Shown one piece after another: positions 47,177 to 53,875 of a stretch of DNA of 53,875 nt. Made by a program: the position numbers and the translations under genes. How positions within the stretch are numbered: the stretch's first letter is position 1; the number at the start of each line of letters is the position of its first letter. Source of the stretch: Symbiobacterium terraclitae (GTDB lineage: Bacteria; Bacillota; Sulfobacillia; Symbiobacteriales; Symbiobacteriaceae); NCBI RefSeq assembly GCF_017874315.1, contig NZ_JAGGLG010000030.1:1-53875 (forward strand). The letters are read 5' to 3'. Below the pieces are notes generated by a model. That model was not told where the DNA came from. It did no database searches and worked only from the letters and a program-made list of their open reading frames with translations.

Positions 47177-48652
47177 GTGGAGGCACTGCTCTTCCTGGGC
47201 GACCGGCCCGTCGAACGGATCGCGGCAGACGCAATTCCCCAGATCGCACGCGTCCTGCGGCTGGCCGGCCACCGGGTGCGTTGGCAGCCCGACGTGGGGT
47301 GCCTGTTCGTCGACTCCCCCCTGGAGGGGCGCATCATCGGCTGCCGGGCCCACGGCGATGCCCGCGGCGTCGCGGCGCAGTCGCTGGATGAACTGTTCCG
47401 CTGGGTCCGCATGGCTGGCGGGGTGCCGGCGGCGCCCGGGCTCGTGGCCGACGCGGTGATCCGCCTGGTGGCCGAGCCATGCGCGGCCCATGACCTCCCG
47501 TCCATCCTGGTCTCGGGGGGCCGGCGCCGCTGGTTCCTGCCGCGGCGCAGCGACCTGGTCGTCGCGGTGGCCGACTGCCTGCGCGACCTGGTCGACGTGC
47601 CGGTAGGGGTGATCTCCCGCCCGACCGACGGCGCCGAGGTGGAGGTGCGCATCAAGGTCCCGCCCGAAATCCGGGTGTCGCACGCCGTCGCGCGGGCGAT
47701 CTGGCTGGCGCTCATGGCGACCTGCGGCCGTTCCCGGGGCGAGCGCGAGCCGTCCCACGCCTGGATCGTGCAGGCGCTGGAATGGTGGGAGTCCCGGCCG
47801 GCAGCAGAGGTTGTCGAACCGCTATCCCCCGCGCGGCCGGCGGCGCAGCCGCGCGCGGGCCGCCCGGGGCTGCGGGCGCCGGTTGACCCCGTCGCAGGCC
47901 GGCGGCCGCGCATCGTGTGGGAGTCGGAGGGGCGCGATCCTTCCCCGCGCACCCCCGTGCTCCCTGAGCCGGGCACCGCCGCAGAGGGGGCGCCGTCCGT
48001 GCCCTTCGCCGTCTTCGCGCCGGCGGCCGGACCCGAGGAGGCGGCCGCCGCCCAGGCTCCGGGGATGGACCAGGGGGGCTTCCACGCACCTGGCGATGCC
48101 ATCGGCGCTCAGCCCAGGGCGGCGGGCGCACCTGTGGCACCCGCCCCTGCCCCCGCCGACGCCGGCCCGAATCCGCAGGGGGCGGCCGGTACGGCTGCGG
48201 ATGCTCCGGCGGCGGCCGGTCCGTCCGCGGACGCCCCGACGGGGCCGCCGGCGGCGGTAGCCGGTTCTACGGATGCGGCGCCCAGACCCGCGGCTGCACC
48301 CGTCACGGCAGCCGAGGCGGCGCCGACGCCAGCGGCAGTACCGGTTGCGGCAGCCGATCCAGCGCCGAAGCTGGCGGCGCTCCCCGCTGCGCCAGCCGAG
48401 GCGCCGTCGAAGCCAGCGGGCGCCGGTGCACCCGCCGAGCCCCCGCAGAAGGCGCATCCAGCCACGGGACCGGCACCGTCCGGTGCGGCGGCCGAGGCGG
48501 CGCCGGGGTCAACGGCACCATCCGGTGCGCCCGGCGCGGAGACTGCGGCCGAGCCCGCACCGGCGGAGAGCACGCGCAGGCGGGTGGCCGCAGCATCGAA
48601 CACCTTCCGTTTCCCCATCTTCGAACGCCGTTCTTCCGCGCCGCGCCGCTGA
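47177..48652 (+). CDS. Hypothetical protein with 270-residue Ala/Pro-rich tail
   Basis: A 491-residue protein. Residues 1-220 are a compact domain with no recognised family (LLFLGDRPVERIAADAI, then WQPDVGCLFVDSPLEGRIIG, IRLVAEPCAAHDLPSILVSGG, YVAVADCLRDLVDVPVGVI-like blocks). The rest is a disordered Ala/Pro/Gly/Thr stretch of near-repeats (AAPTPAAVPVAAADPAP and similar) ending in a basic FRFPIFERRSSAPRR. The GTG at 47177 has GAGGAG-like spacing. The Thr/Ser-Pro-Ala tail would suit O-glycosylation, and glycosyltransferase genes flank it. Function unknown. Confidence 0.65.
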   Translation: MEALLFLGDRPVERIAADAIPQIARVLRLAGHRVRWQPDVGCLFVDSPLEGRIIGCRAHGDARGVAAQSLDELFRWVRMAGGVPAAPGLVADAVIRLVAEPCAAHDLPSILVSGGRRRWFLPRRSDLVVAVADCLRDLVDVPVGVISRPTDGAEVEVRIKVPPEIRVSHAVARAIWLALMATCGRSRGEREPSHAWIVQALEWWESRPAAEVVEPLSPARPAAQPRAGRPGLRAPVDPVAGRRPRIVWESEGRDPSPRTPVLPEPGTAAEGAPSVPFAVFAPAAGPEEAAAAQAPGMDQGGFHAPGDAIGAQPRAAGAPVAPAPAPADAGPNPQGAAGTAADAPAAAGPSADAPTGPPAAVAGSTDAAPRPAAAPVTAAEAAPTPAAVPVAAADPAPKLAALPAAPAEAPSKPAGAGAPAEPPQKAHPATGPAPSGAAAEAAPGSTAPSGAPGAETAAEPAPAESTRRRVAAASNTFRFPIFERRSSAPRR

Positions 48653-48658
48653 GATCCC

Positions 48659-49693
48659 TCAACGGAGCGGCACCCCCCGGGCCACGCGGTCCATGTCGGC
48701 CCGCACCATCATCTCCACCAGCTGGTCGAAGCTCACCGTCGGTGCCCAGCCCAGCTGGTGGCGAGCCCGGGTGGGATCGCCGATCAGGAGGTCCACCTCG
48801 GCGGGGCGGTAGAGCGCCGGGTTCACCTGCACCAGCAGCCGCCCGGAGGTGCGGTCGAACCCCCGGGTCCCGGCCCCCTCCCCCTCCCAGGTCAGGTGGT
48901 AGCCGGCCGCCTCGGCGGCACGCTCCACGAACTCGCGCACCGAACGGGTCTCCCCGGTGGCCAGCACGTAGTCTCCGCCCTCGGGCTGCTGCAGCATCAG
49001 CCACATCCCCCGCACGTAGTCGCCGGCGAAGCCCCAGTCGCGCCGGGCCTCCAGGTTGCCCAGCTCCAGCACCTGCGCCTGGCCGTGCCGGATGCGCGCC
49101 AGGGTGGCCGTCACCTTGCGGGTGACGAAGTCCATGCTCCGGAGCGGGGACTCGTGGTTGAACAGGATCCCGGAGGAGGCGTGCATGCCGTACGCCTCCC
49201 GGTAGTTCACCGTGATCCAGTGCGCGTACACCTTCGCCGCGCCGTACGGGCTCCGGGGGTAGAACGGCGTCTGCTCGCGCTGCGGGACCTCCTGCACCTT
49301 GCCAAACATCTCGGAGGTGGACGCCTGGTAGAAGCGTGCGTCGGGACGCACCTGCCGCAGGGCTTCCAGGAGCCGCGTCACGCCCAGGGCGTCGACCTCG
49401 GCCGTGTAGACGGGCATCTCGAACGAGAGGCCGACGAAGCTCTGAGCGGCCAGGTTGTACACCTCGTCCGGACGGACCTGCTCGAGGACCCGCTGGATGT
49501 TGCTCAGCTCCAGGAGGTCCAGCGGCACCTTGCGGACCTGTTCCTCCACCCCGAGCTCGGCCAGCCGCCAGAAGTTGGCCGAGGCACTGCGGCGGTAGGC
49601 GCCGTAGACCTCGTAGTTCTGCTCCAGGAGCAGCTTCGCCAGGTAGGCGCCGTCCTGCCCCGTGACTCCCGTGATCAGCGCCTTTCGTGCCAT
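48659..49693 (-). CDS. gmd: GDP-mannose 4,6-dehydratase
   Basis: A 344-residue short-chain dehydrogenase fold enzyme making GDP-4-keto-6-deoxymannose. ITGVTGQDGAYLAKLLLE is the NADP Rossmann loop, then YNLAAQSFVGLSFEMP, the catalytic STSEMFG and YGAAK (Tyr-x3-Lys), and ILFNHESPLRSMDFVTRK, diagnostic of GMDs. The ATG at 49693 has GGGGAGGAG upstream. No adjacent reductase (rmd) or epimerase/reductase (fcl) was found to finish rhamnose or fucose synthesis. Confidence 0.95.
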   Translation of the reverse strand: MARKALITGVTGQDGAYLAKLLLEQNYEVYGAYRRSASANFWRLAELGVEEQVRKVPLDLLELSNIQRVLEQVRPDEVYNLAAQSFVGLSFEMPVYTAEVDALGVTRLLEALRQVRPDARFYQASTSEMFGKVQEVPQREQTPFYPRSPYGAAKVYAHWITVNYREAYGMHASSGILFNHESPLRSMDFVTRKVTATLARIRHGQAQVLELGNLEARRDWGFAGDYVRGMWLMLQQPEGGDYVLATGETRSVREFVERAAEAAGYHLTWEGEGAGTRGFDRTSGRLLVQVNPALYRPAEVDLLIGDPTRARHQLGWAPTVSFDQLVEMMVRADMDRVARGVPLR

Positions 49694-49773
49694 GCCCTCT
49701 CCTCCCCTCACGCCGTCGGAGGAGGATATGAGCGTGTGCGGCACCCTTATGCCGCCCTCAGGTAGACCGGAAC

Positions 49774-49802
49774 GCACGATTCTGTAAACCCGGGCATAGA
49801 AT
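49774..49802 (+). promoter_or_regulatory. Sigma-E-like promoter of the FkbM gene
   Basis: GCACGATT (49774-49781), a 13-bp spacer and CATAGAAT (49795-49802). The -10 matches the mother-cell sigma-E box CATACAAT at 7 of 8; the -35 is poor. The ATG is 32 bp downstream. Confidence 0.35.
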
Positions 49803-49833
49803 GCACATGTATGTCGCTCGAGGGAGTGATCCC

Positions 49834-50706
49834 ATGGTCCAGAGGCGCCGGCCGCGACTGATCCACCGCAAGGCCTCGAAGGTTCCGCCGCCCGTTCCCT
49901 ACACCGCCTGCACGTTCACGGTACCCCTGCCGTCCGACGTCGCGGCCGCGGTCAACCGGCCGAGCCTCACCCTGCTGGGCGTGGAATCCGACATCAGCAT
50001 CGTCGGCGAGGTCCGGCGCAGGGGCCGCTGGGAGCCCCACGTGATGGAGGCCATCGTCCGCTTCCTCCCGCCCGGCGGCACCTTCATCGACGTGGGAGCC
50101 AACTTCGGCATCCACGCCGCGCTGGCCGCCGCCCGCGTGGGTGACGCCGGCCGCGTGCTGGCCGTGGAGGCCTCGCCGGTCACCCTCGGCCTGCTGGCGC
50201 AGAACCTGGCGAACATGGGCTGCCCCGGGGCCGTTGCGGTGCACGCTGCCGCCTGGAGTCGGCCCGAAATCCTGCGGTTCCGCCACATCACGCAGGTCGT
50301 CGGGGGATCTCACGTCGCCTTCACCGGTGATGAACGCCCGTGGGACGGCGTGCAGTACCAGGTGCTGGGCGTGCCGCTGGACACGCTCGTCACCCTGGCG
50401 GGGCTGGAGCGCGTGGACCTGATCAAGATCGACGTGGAGGGCTCCGAGCACCGGGTCCTGCAGGGCGCCGCGGAGACGCTGCGACGCCATCGCCCGACTA
50501 TGATCATCGAATTCAACCAGGAAACCGCGCGGTTCTTCGACGGACACACCGCAGAGGACCTCCATCGCCTGGTGCGGGAACTGGGCTACCGCATGGCCTT
50601 CCTGGACCCCATGTTCACAGCCCACGACGCCAACGACTACGCGGCGATGGAGCGTATCTGGCAGTCGCGCAATCAGGTGCTGGAGGTGGCTTGCACCCCC
50701 GCTTGA
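49834..50706 (+). CDS. FkbM family methyltransferase
   Basis: A 290-residue SAM-dependent O-methyltransferase. TFIDVGANFGIHAALAA is the SAM loop, RVLAVEASPVT the acidic contact, and VDLIKIDVEGSEHRVLQGA the FkbM-diagnostic block. Such enzymes commonly methylate sugar hydroxyls in surface polysaccharide clusters. GAGGGAG lies seven bases before the ATG at 49834. A GT4 gene follows after 12 bp on the same strand. Confidence 0.9.
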   Translation: MVQRRRPRLIHRKASKVPPPVPYTACTFTVPLPSDVAAAVNRPSLTLLGVESDISIVGEVRRRGRWEPHVMEAIVRFLPPGGTFIDVGANFGIHAALAAARVGDAGRVLAVEASPVTLGLLAQNLANMGCPGAVAVHAAAWSRPEILRFRHITQVVGGSHVAFTGDERPWDGVQYQVLGVPLDTLVTLAGLERVDLIKIDVEGSEHRVLQGAAETLRRHRPTMIIEFNQETARFFDGHTAEDLHRLVRELGYRMAFLDPMFTAHDANDYAAMERIWQSRNQVLEVACTPA

Positions 50707-50718
50707 GGTGAGGACGAG

Positions 50719-51948
50719 ATGGGAATCGGCGTGATCAGCACCTACCCGCCCCGGCGCTGCGGCATCGCGAGCGTCGCGTTCCACCTGCGCCAGGCGCTCC
50801 TGGCGGCCGGGGAGGACTTCGTCCCGGTGGTTGCGCTGGTCAAGAGCCCGACAGATACGCTCGCCGGCCCCGAGGTGGTGGCGCAGATCCACCAGCACGT
50901 GAAAGGGGACTACAGGAAGGCGGCGGCCGTCCTGAACGCCCTCCCGCTTCGGGCGGTCATCCTCGAGCACGAGTTCGCGCTGTTCGGGGGGCCGCTGGGG
51001 GCGCACGTGCTGGAGCTCCTCGGGGCCCTGCGCGCTCCGGTGATCACGGTCTTCCACACCATCATGGCAAGCGCCCCGCCCCAGATGATCGACATGGTCC
51101 GGAGGGTGGCCGCGGCCAGCGCAGCCGTGGTCGTCCTCTGCGAGCGGGCCCGGGAGCTGATCACCACCCGGTTCGGCGTTCCGCCCGGGAAGGTGGTCCA
51201 CATCCCCAACGGGGCCCCGCTGCCGCCGGAGGGGAACAGCGAGGAGTGGAAGGAGCGGCTCGGCCTCAGCGGCCGCACCGTCGCCCTGACGTTCGGGCTG
51301 CTCAGCCCCAGCAAGGGCATCGAGACGGCGCTGGCCGCCGTCGCGCAGGTCGCGCCCGACCACCCCGAGCTGCTCTACGTCGTCGCCGGGGCCACGCACC
51401 CCGAGGAGGTCAGGCTGCGCGGGGAGGGGTACCGGGCCCGCCTGGAACAGCAGGTGGCCCACCTCGGCATCGGCGGCCACGTGCGGTTCGTGGCCCGCTA
51501 CCTGACCGAGGAGGAGGTCGTCCAGTACGTGCACGCGGCCGACTTGTACGTCACGCCGTACGTGGTCATGGAGCAGACCTCCAGCGCCACGCTGGCCACC
51601 GCGGCCTTCCTGGGCAAGGCGCTGCTCTCCACGCCCTACGACTACGCGGCCGAGCTGCTGGCCGGCGGGGCCGGCTACCTCTTTCCCGCCGGCGACAGCG
51701 CCGCGCTCGCCCAGGGGCTGCGCCGGCTGCTGGACTCGCCGGAGGAGCGGGCGAGGCTCGGCGAGGCAGCCCGCGCCCGGGCGGCGGAGTTCGCGTGGCA
51801 GGCGCTGGGCCACCGGTACCGCCAGCTGGCCGATGTCCTGCCGACGCCACGCACGGTGCTGCAGCAGGAGCCGCCCATCCCGCCGGGCGCGGGCATCCGG
51901 GCCCGCCCGCCGCTCTTCCGCCGGGGACAGCCGCCTGGGGGAAGGTAG
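50719..51948 (+). CDS. GT4 family glycosyltransferase
   Basis: A 409-residue GT-B enzyme. ISTYPPRRCGIASVAFHLRQAL is the N-terminal acceptor loop; VVHIPNGAPLPP and TFGLLSPSKGIETALAAVA form the donor domain. The usual E-x7-E is replaced around YVVMEQTSSATLATAAFLGKALLST, where only the first Glu is kept, as in a few mannosyltransferase-like subgroups. The Pro/Arg-rich C-terminus is low complexity. It forms a two-gene operon with the FkbM methyltransferase. Confidence 0.85.
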   Translation: MGIGVISTYPPRRCGIASVAFHLRQALLAAGEDFVPVVALVKSPTDTLAGPEVVAQIHQHVKGDYRKAAAVLNALPLRAVILEHEFALFGGPLGAHVLELLGALRAPVITVFHTIMASAPPQMIDMVRRVAAASAAVVVLCERARELITTRFGVPPGKVVHIPNGAPLPPEGNSEEWKERLGLSGRTVALTFGLLSPSKGIETALAAVAQVAPDHPELLYVVAGATHPEEVRLRGEGYRARLEQQVAHLGIGGHVRFVARYLTEEEVVQYVHAADLYVTPYVVMEQTSSATLATAAFLGKALLSTPYDYAAELLAGGAGYLFPAGDSAALAQGLRRLLDSPEERARLGEAARARAAEFAWQALGHRYRQLADVLPTPRTVLQQEPPIPPGAGIRARPPLFRRGQPPGGR

Positions 51949-51950
51949 CG

Positions 51951-53762
51951 CTACTGCGCCTCCCCGGCCAGGTGGATGCCGGCCAGCCGGATCAGGTGGA
52001 GCGCGTTGCGCGTGGTGGAGACGCCCGGCCGCAGCCTGTAGTCGAAGCGGACCTCGTCGCCCTCGTAGTACTCCCGGAAGTGGTAGTTAACGATGCGACC
52101 GCCGCTCTCCCGCTCCAGTTCGCCCAGCTCCAGGTCGTGGGTGGAGACAAGCCCGAGCGCCCCGGCCTGCTGCAGCTGGGCGACGAGCGCCTTCGCCCCC
52201 TGGTGGCGGTCGTGCGAGTTGGTGCCCTTGAAGATCTCGTCCAGCAGGAAGAAGACCCGCTGACCGCCGCGGGCCGCCTCGACGATGCGCTTGATGCGCA
52301 GGATCTCCGCGTAGAACGACGAGATCCGCTGCTCCAGGCTGTCCGCCACCCGCATGCAGGTCCACAGGCGGAAGCGCCCGCAGGTGAACTGGGCGGCGCA
52401 GACGGGGGCGCCCGCGTAGGCCAGCACCAGGTTGACGCCCACCGTCCGGAGGAAGGTGGACTTCCCCGACATGTTGGAGCCGGTGATCACCGCCACCCGG
52501 GCGGGTTCCGCCAGGGCGAAGTCGTTGCAGACCCGCTCCGCCCCGATCAGCGGGTGGCCCATCTCCCGGGCGGAGAGGCCCACCGGGCCGTCGGCCACCG
52601 TGGGCATCGCCCAGTCGGGGTGCTCGAAGCGGATGTTGGCGAGGCTGGCCAGCGCCTCGATCTCGCCGAGCGTCTCCAGCCAGGTGCTCAGCCGCCTGCC
52701 GGACTCCCGCTTCCACGCCTCGAGGGCGATCATGCAGTGGACCTCCCACAGGAGCACGAGGTTCACCACGATGAACACCGCGTTGGCGCGGTCGGAGATG
52801 CGCTCCGCGAGCCTGAAGAGGCGGCGGATCTGCCGGAAGGCGGTCTCGCCTCCTGCGCTCCTCAGGCGGGCCTGCCGCTCCCGCAGCCACGGTGCGGCGA
52901 AGCGCCGGCGCTCCAGGAGCGCCAGCATGGCCGCGTAGGTGCTGAGCTGCCGCTCCTGGTGGAAGACGGCGTCCAGCGCGGCAGACCGCTCCGCCCGGCC
53001 GATGCGCAGGACCAGGGCGTGCACCGCCAGGCAGGCCGCGGGAACCTGCCAGGGCAGCACACTGACGGCCCAGAGCAGGATGGCGAGGAGGGTGAGCGCC
53101 GGCAGCGCCAGCGCGCCGTACCGCACCAGCGGGCGCGCGTAGGCCGGGTGGGACTCGCGGGCCCACGCGACCAGCGGCTCGGGCGGTGCGAGGCGCCCCT
53201 CGACCATTCGCGCCTCCGCCTCCAGCCGCTGCCGCCAGGCGAGGGCGCGCGCCAGCTCCGCCACAGCCTCCTGCCGGGCCCGGATCTCCGCCGGGTCCGG
53301 CGGCGGTCCGGCCAGCAAGGCCGCCAGGGCCTGGCGCCCCCGCACCGTGTGGGCCGAGCACACCCGCTGAAACAGCGAGTTCTGCCCGAAAAGATCCAGG
53401 TCGGCGGCGTACGGGTGGCTGTCGTCGGCGAACTCCGTCCCCCGGTCGGGGGACTCGCTCCAGCGGCCCGCTGTGCGCGCCTCACCCCGCCGGTTGAGTG
53501 CGATCAGGACCTCCGTGTACCGCAGCCTGCGGGTTAGGCGCCGGTGGCGCCAGACCAGGGTAGCGAACAGGATGAGGGCTGGCGCGGCCGCGGCCCAGCC
53601 GGCCAGCGCGCCGAAGGCCCGGTAGAGCAGAACCGCGAGCGCGAGTCCTGTGACCAGCGCGGCGAGCCGGCCGTTGCTGAGGCGAAGCGCGGCGCGCCGC
53701 TGCCGCTCGTGGAGTCTCTCGTAGGCCTCCCTGCGCCGGGTGTAGACCCGCTGAGGCTGCAT
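51951..53762 (-). CDS. Membrane-anchored MutS-like ATPase
   Basis: A 603-residue protein. Residues about 30-75 and 225-265 contain membrane-spanning pairs; the C-terminal 180 residues are a MutS-type ABC ATPase: Walker A GSNMSGKS (428-435), the LWTCMRVADSLEQRISSFYAE signature region, Walker B FFLLDEIFKGTN (D508, E509) and STHD (H542). The mismatch-recognition domain I (F-x-E) is absent, so it is not a canonical MutS. Related anchored MutS-like proteins exist in Firmicutes and Bacteroidetes with unknown function. The ATG at 53762 has AAAGGTGAG upstream; a group II intron end lies directly upstream. Confidence 0.85.
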   Translation of the reverse strand: MQPQRVYTRRREAYERLHERQRRAALRLSNGRLAALVTGLALAVLLYRAFGALAGWAAAAPALILFATLVWRHRRLTRRLRYTEVLIALNRRGEARTAGRWSESPDRGTEFADDSHPYAADLDLFGQNSLFQRVCSAHTVRGRQALAALLAGPPPDPAEIRARQEAVAELARALAWRQRLEAEARMVEGRLAPPEPLVAWARESHPAYARPLVRYGALALPALTLLAILLWAVSVLPWQVPAACLAVHALVLRIGRAERSAALDAVFHQERQLSTYAAMLALLERRRFAAPWLRERQARLRSAGGETAFRQIRRLFRLAERISDRANAVFIVVNLVLLWEVHCMIALEAWKRESGRRLSTWLETLGEIEALASLANIRFEHPDWAMPTVADGPVGLSAREMGHPLIGAERVCNDFALAEPARVAVITGSNMSGKSTFLRTVGVNLVLAYAGAPVCAAQFTCGRFRLWTCMRVADSLEQRISSFYAEILRIKRIVEAARGGQRVFFLLDEIFKGTNSHDRHQGAKALVAQLQQAGALGLVSTHDLELGELERESGGRIVNYHFREYYEGDEVRFDYRLRPGVSTTRNALHLIRLAGIHLAGEAQ

Positions 53763-53780
53763 GGCAACTCACCTTTCTGT

Positions 53781-53875
53781 AATCGAGTAGACCGTAGGGT
53801 CGCCCTACGGCCTCTCACAACACCGGACATGCGGGTCACGCATCCGGCGTTTCGTCAAGCACTCCGAGTCGATTC
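53781..53875 (-). mobile_element. 3' end of a group II intron (D5-D6), partial
   Basis: On the minus strand CGCCGGATGCG-TGACC-CGCATGTCCGGTG (53849-53821) has the size, closing GCCGG/CCGGT pairs and bulge of a group II intron domain 5. It is followed by TTGTGAGAGG and a D6-like hairpin, CCGTAGGG-cga-CCCTACGG (53810-53792), then CTACTCGATT, a frequent 3' intron end. The rest of the intron lies beyond the window, so an encoded reverse transcriptase cannot be checked. Confidence 0.65.

Overview
The window is about 70% G+C, yet its signals are those of a spore-forming Firmicute: a gamma-type-like small acid-soluble spore protein behind a sigma-F/G-type -10 box, a SPOCS-like coat protein, a textbook CtsR operator before an hsp20 gene, strong GGAGG-type ribosome sites with many GTG/TTG starts, and a KorDABC ferredoxin-dependent 2-oxoacid oxidoreductase. 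This fits a high-GC thermophilic clostridial relative such as Symbiobacterium. The assignment is an inference from gene content, not a database match.

Layout. 0-12.4 kb is mostly housekeeping: a HAD-like protein, TruD, type II NADH dehydrogenase, SASP, a TetR regulator with FabF, an M48 membrane protease, an MBL hydrolase, an FMN reductase, an S9 peptidase and SfsA. 12.6-16.9 kb (minus strand) is the most unusual part. It is a compact RiPP operon: a precursor-like gene with two tandem Cys/Thr-rich core-like segments and a long Asp/Gly/Ser tail, followed by an APH-fold kinase, a HopA1-domain protein and a stand-alone LanC cyclase. Kinase plus HopA1 is the dehydration pair of class V lanthipeptides and thioamitides; here it is joined by a canonical LanC, and the precursor has a sigma-K-like promoter. 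17.0-28.6 kb holds hsp20, a DCC-family protein, a class III aminotransferase, a LytS-type sensor kinase whose 3' end is replaced by foreign membrane-protein sequence, threonine synthase, a nucleotidyltransferase, a three-gene YkgJ/Mug/methyltransferase operon, a beta-hydroxyacid dehydrogenase, a TPR protein and a DinB protein. 28.7-38.7 kb carries a class A beta-lactamase-like protein, ferredoxin, korDABC, a tautomerase, a glutamate-synthase-like FMN protein, membrane proteins, a TlpA-type thioredoxin and a 2-Cys peroxiredoxin. 38.9-52 kb carries a patatin and then a glycosyltransferase / GDP-mannose island (three glycosyltransferases with TPR or GT4 domains, manC, gmd, an FkbM methyltransferase and another GT4) around a SPOCS-like coat protein and an Ala/Pro-rich protein. 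It may decorate the spore surface. The window ends with a membrane-anchored MutS-like ATPase and the D5-D6 end of a group II intron.

Several places show genome erosion or rearrangement: a PaaI-type thioesterase apparently reduced to a 41-codon frame by an in-frame internal deletion, the chimeric LytS, and a 52-bp tandem repeat spanning the convergent ends of truD and ndh. No tRNA, rRNA, CRISPR array or complete insertion sequence was recognised.
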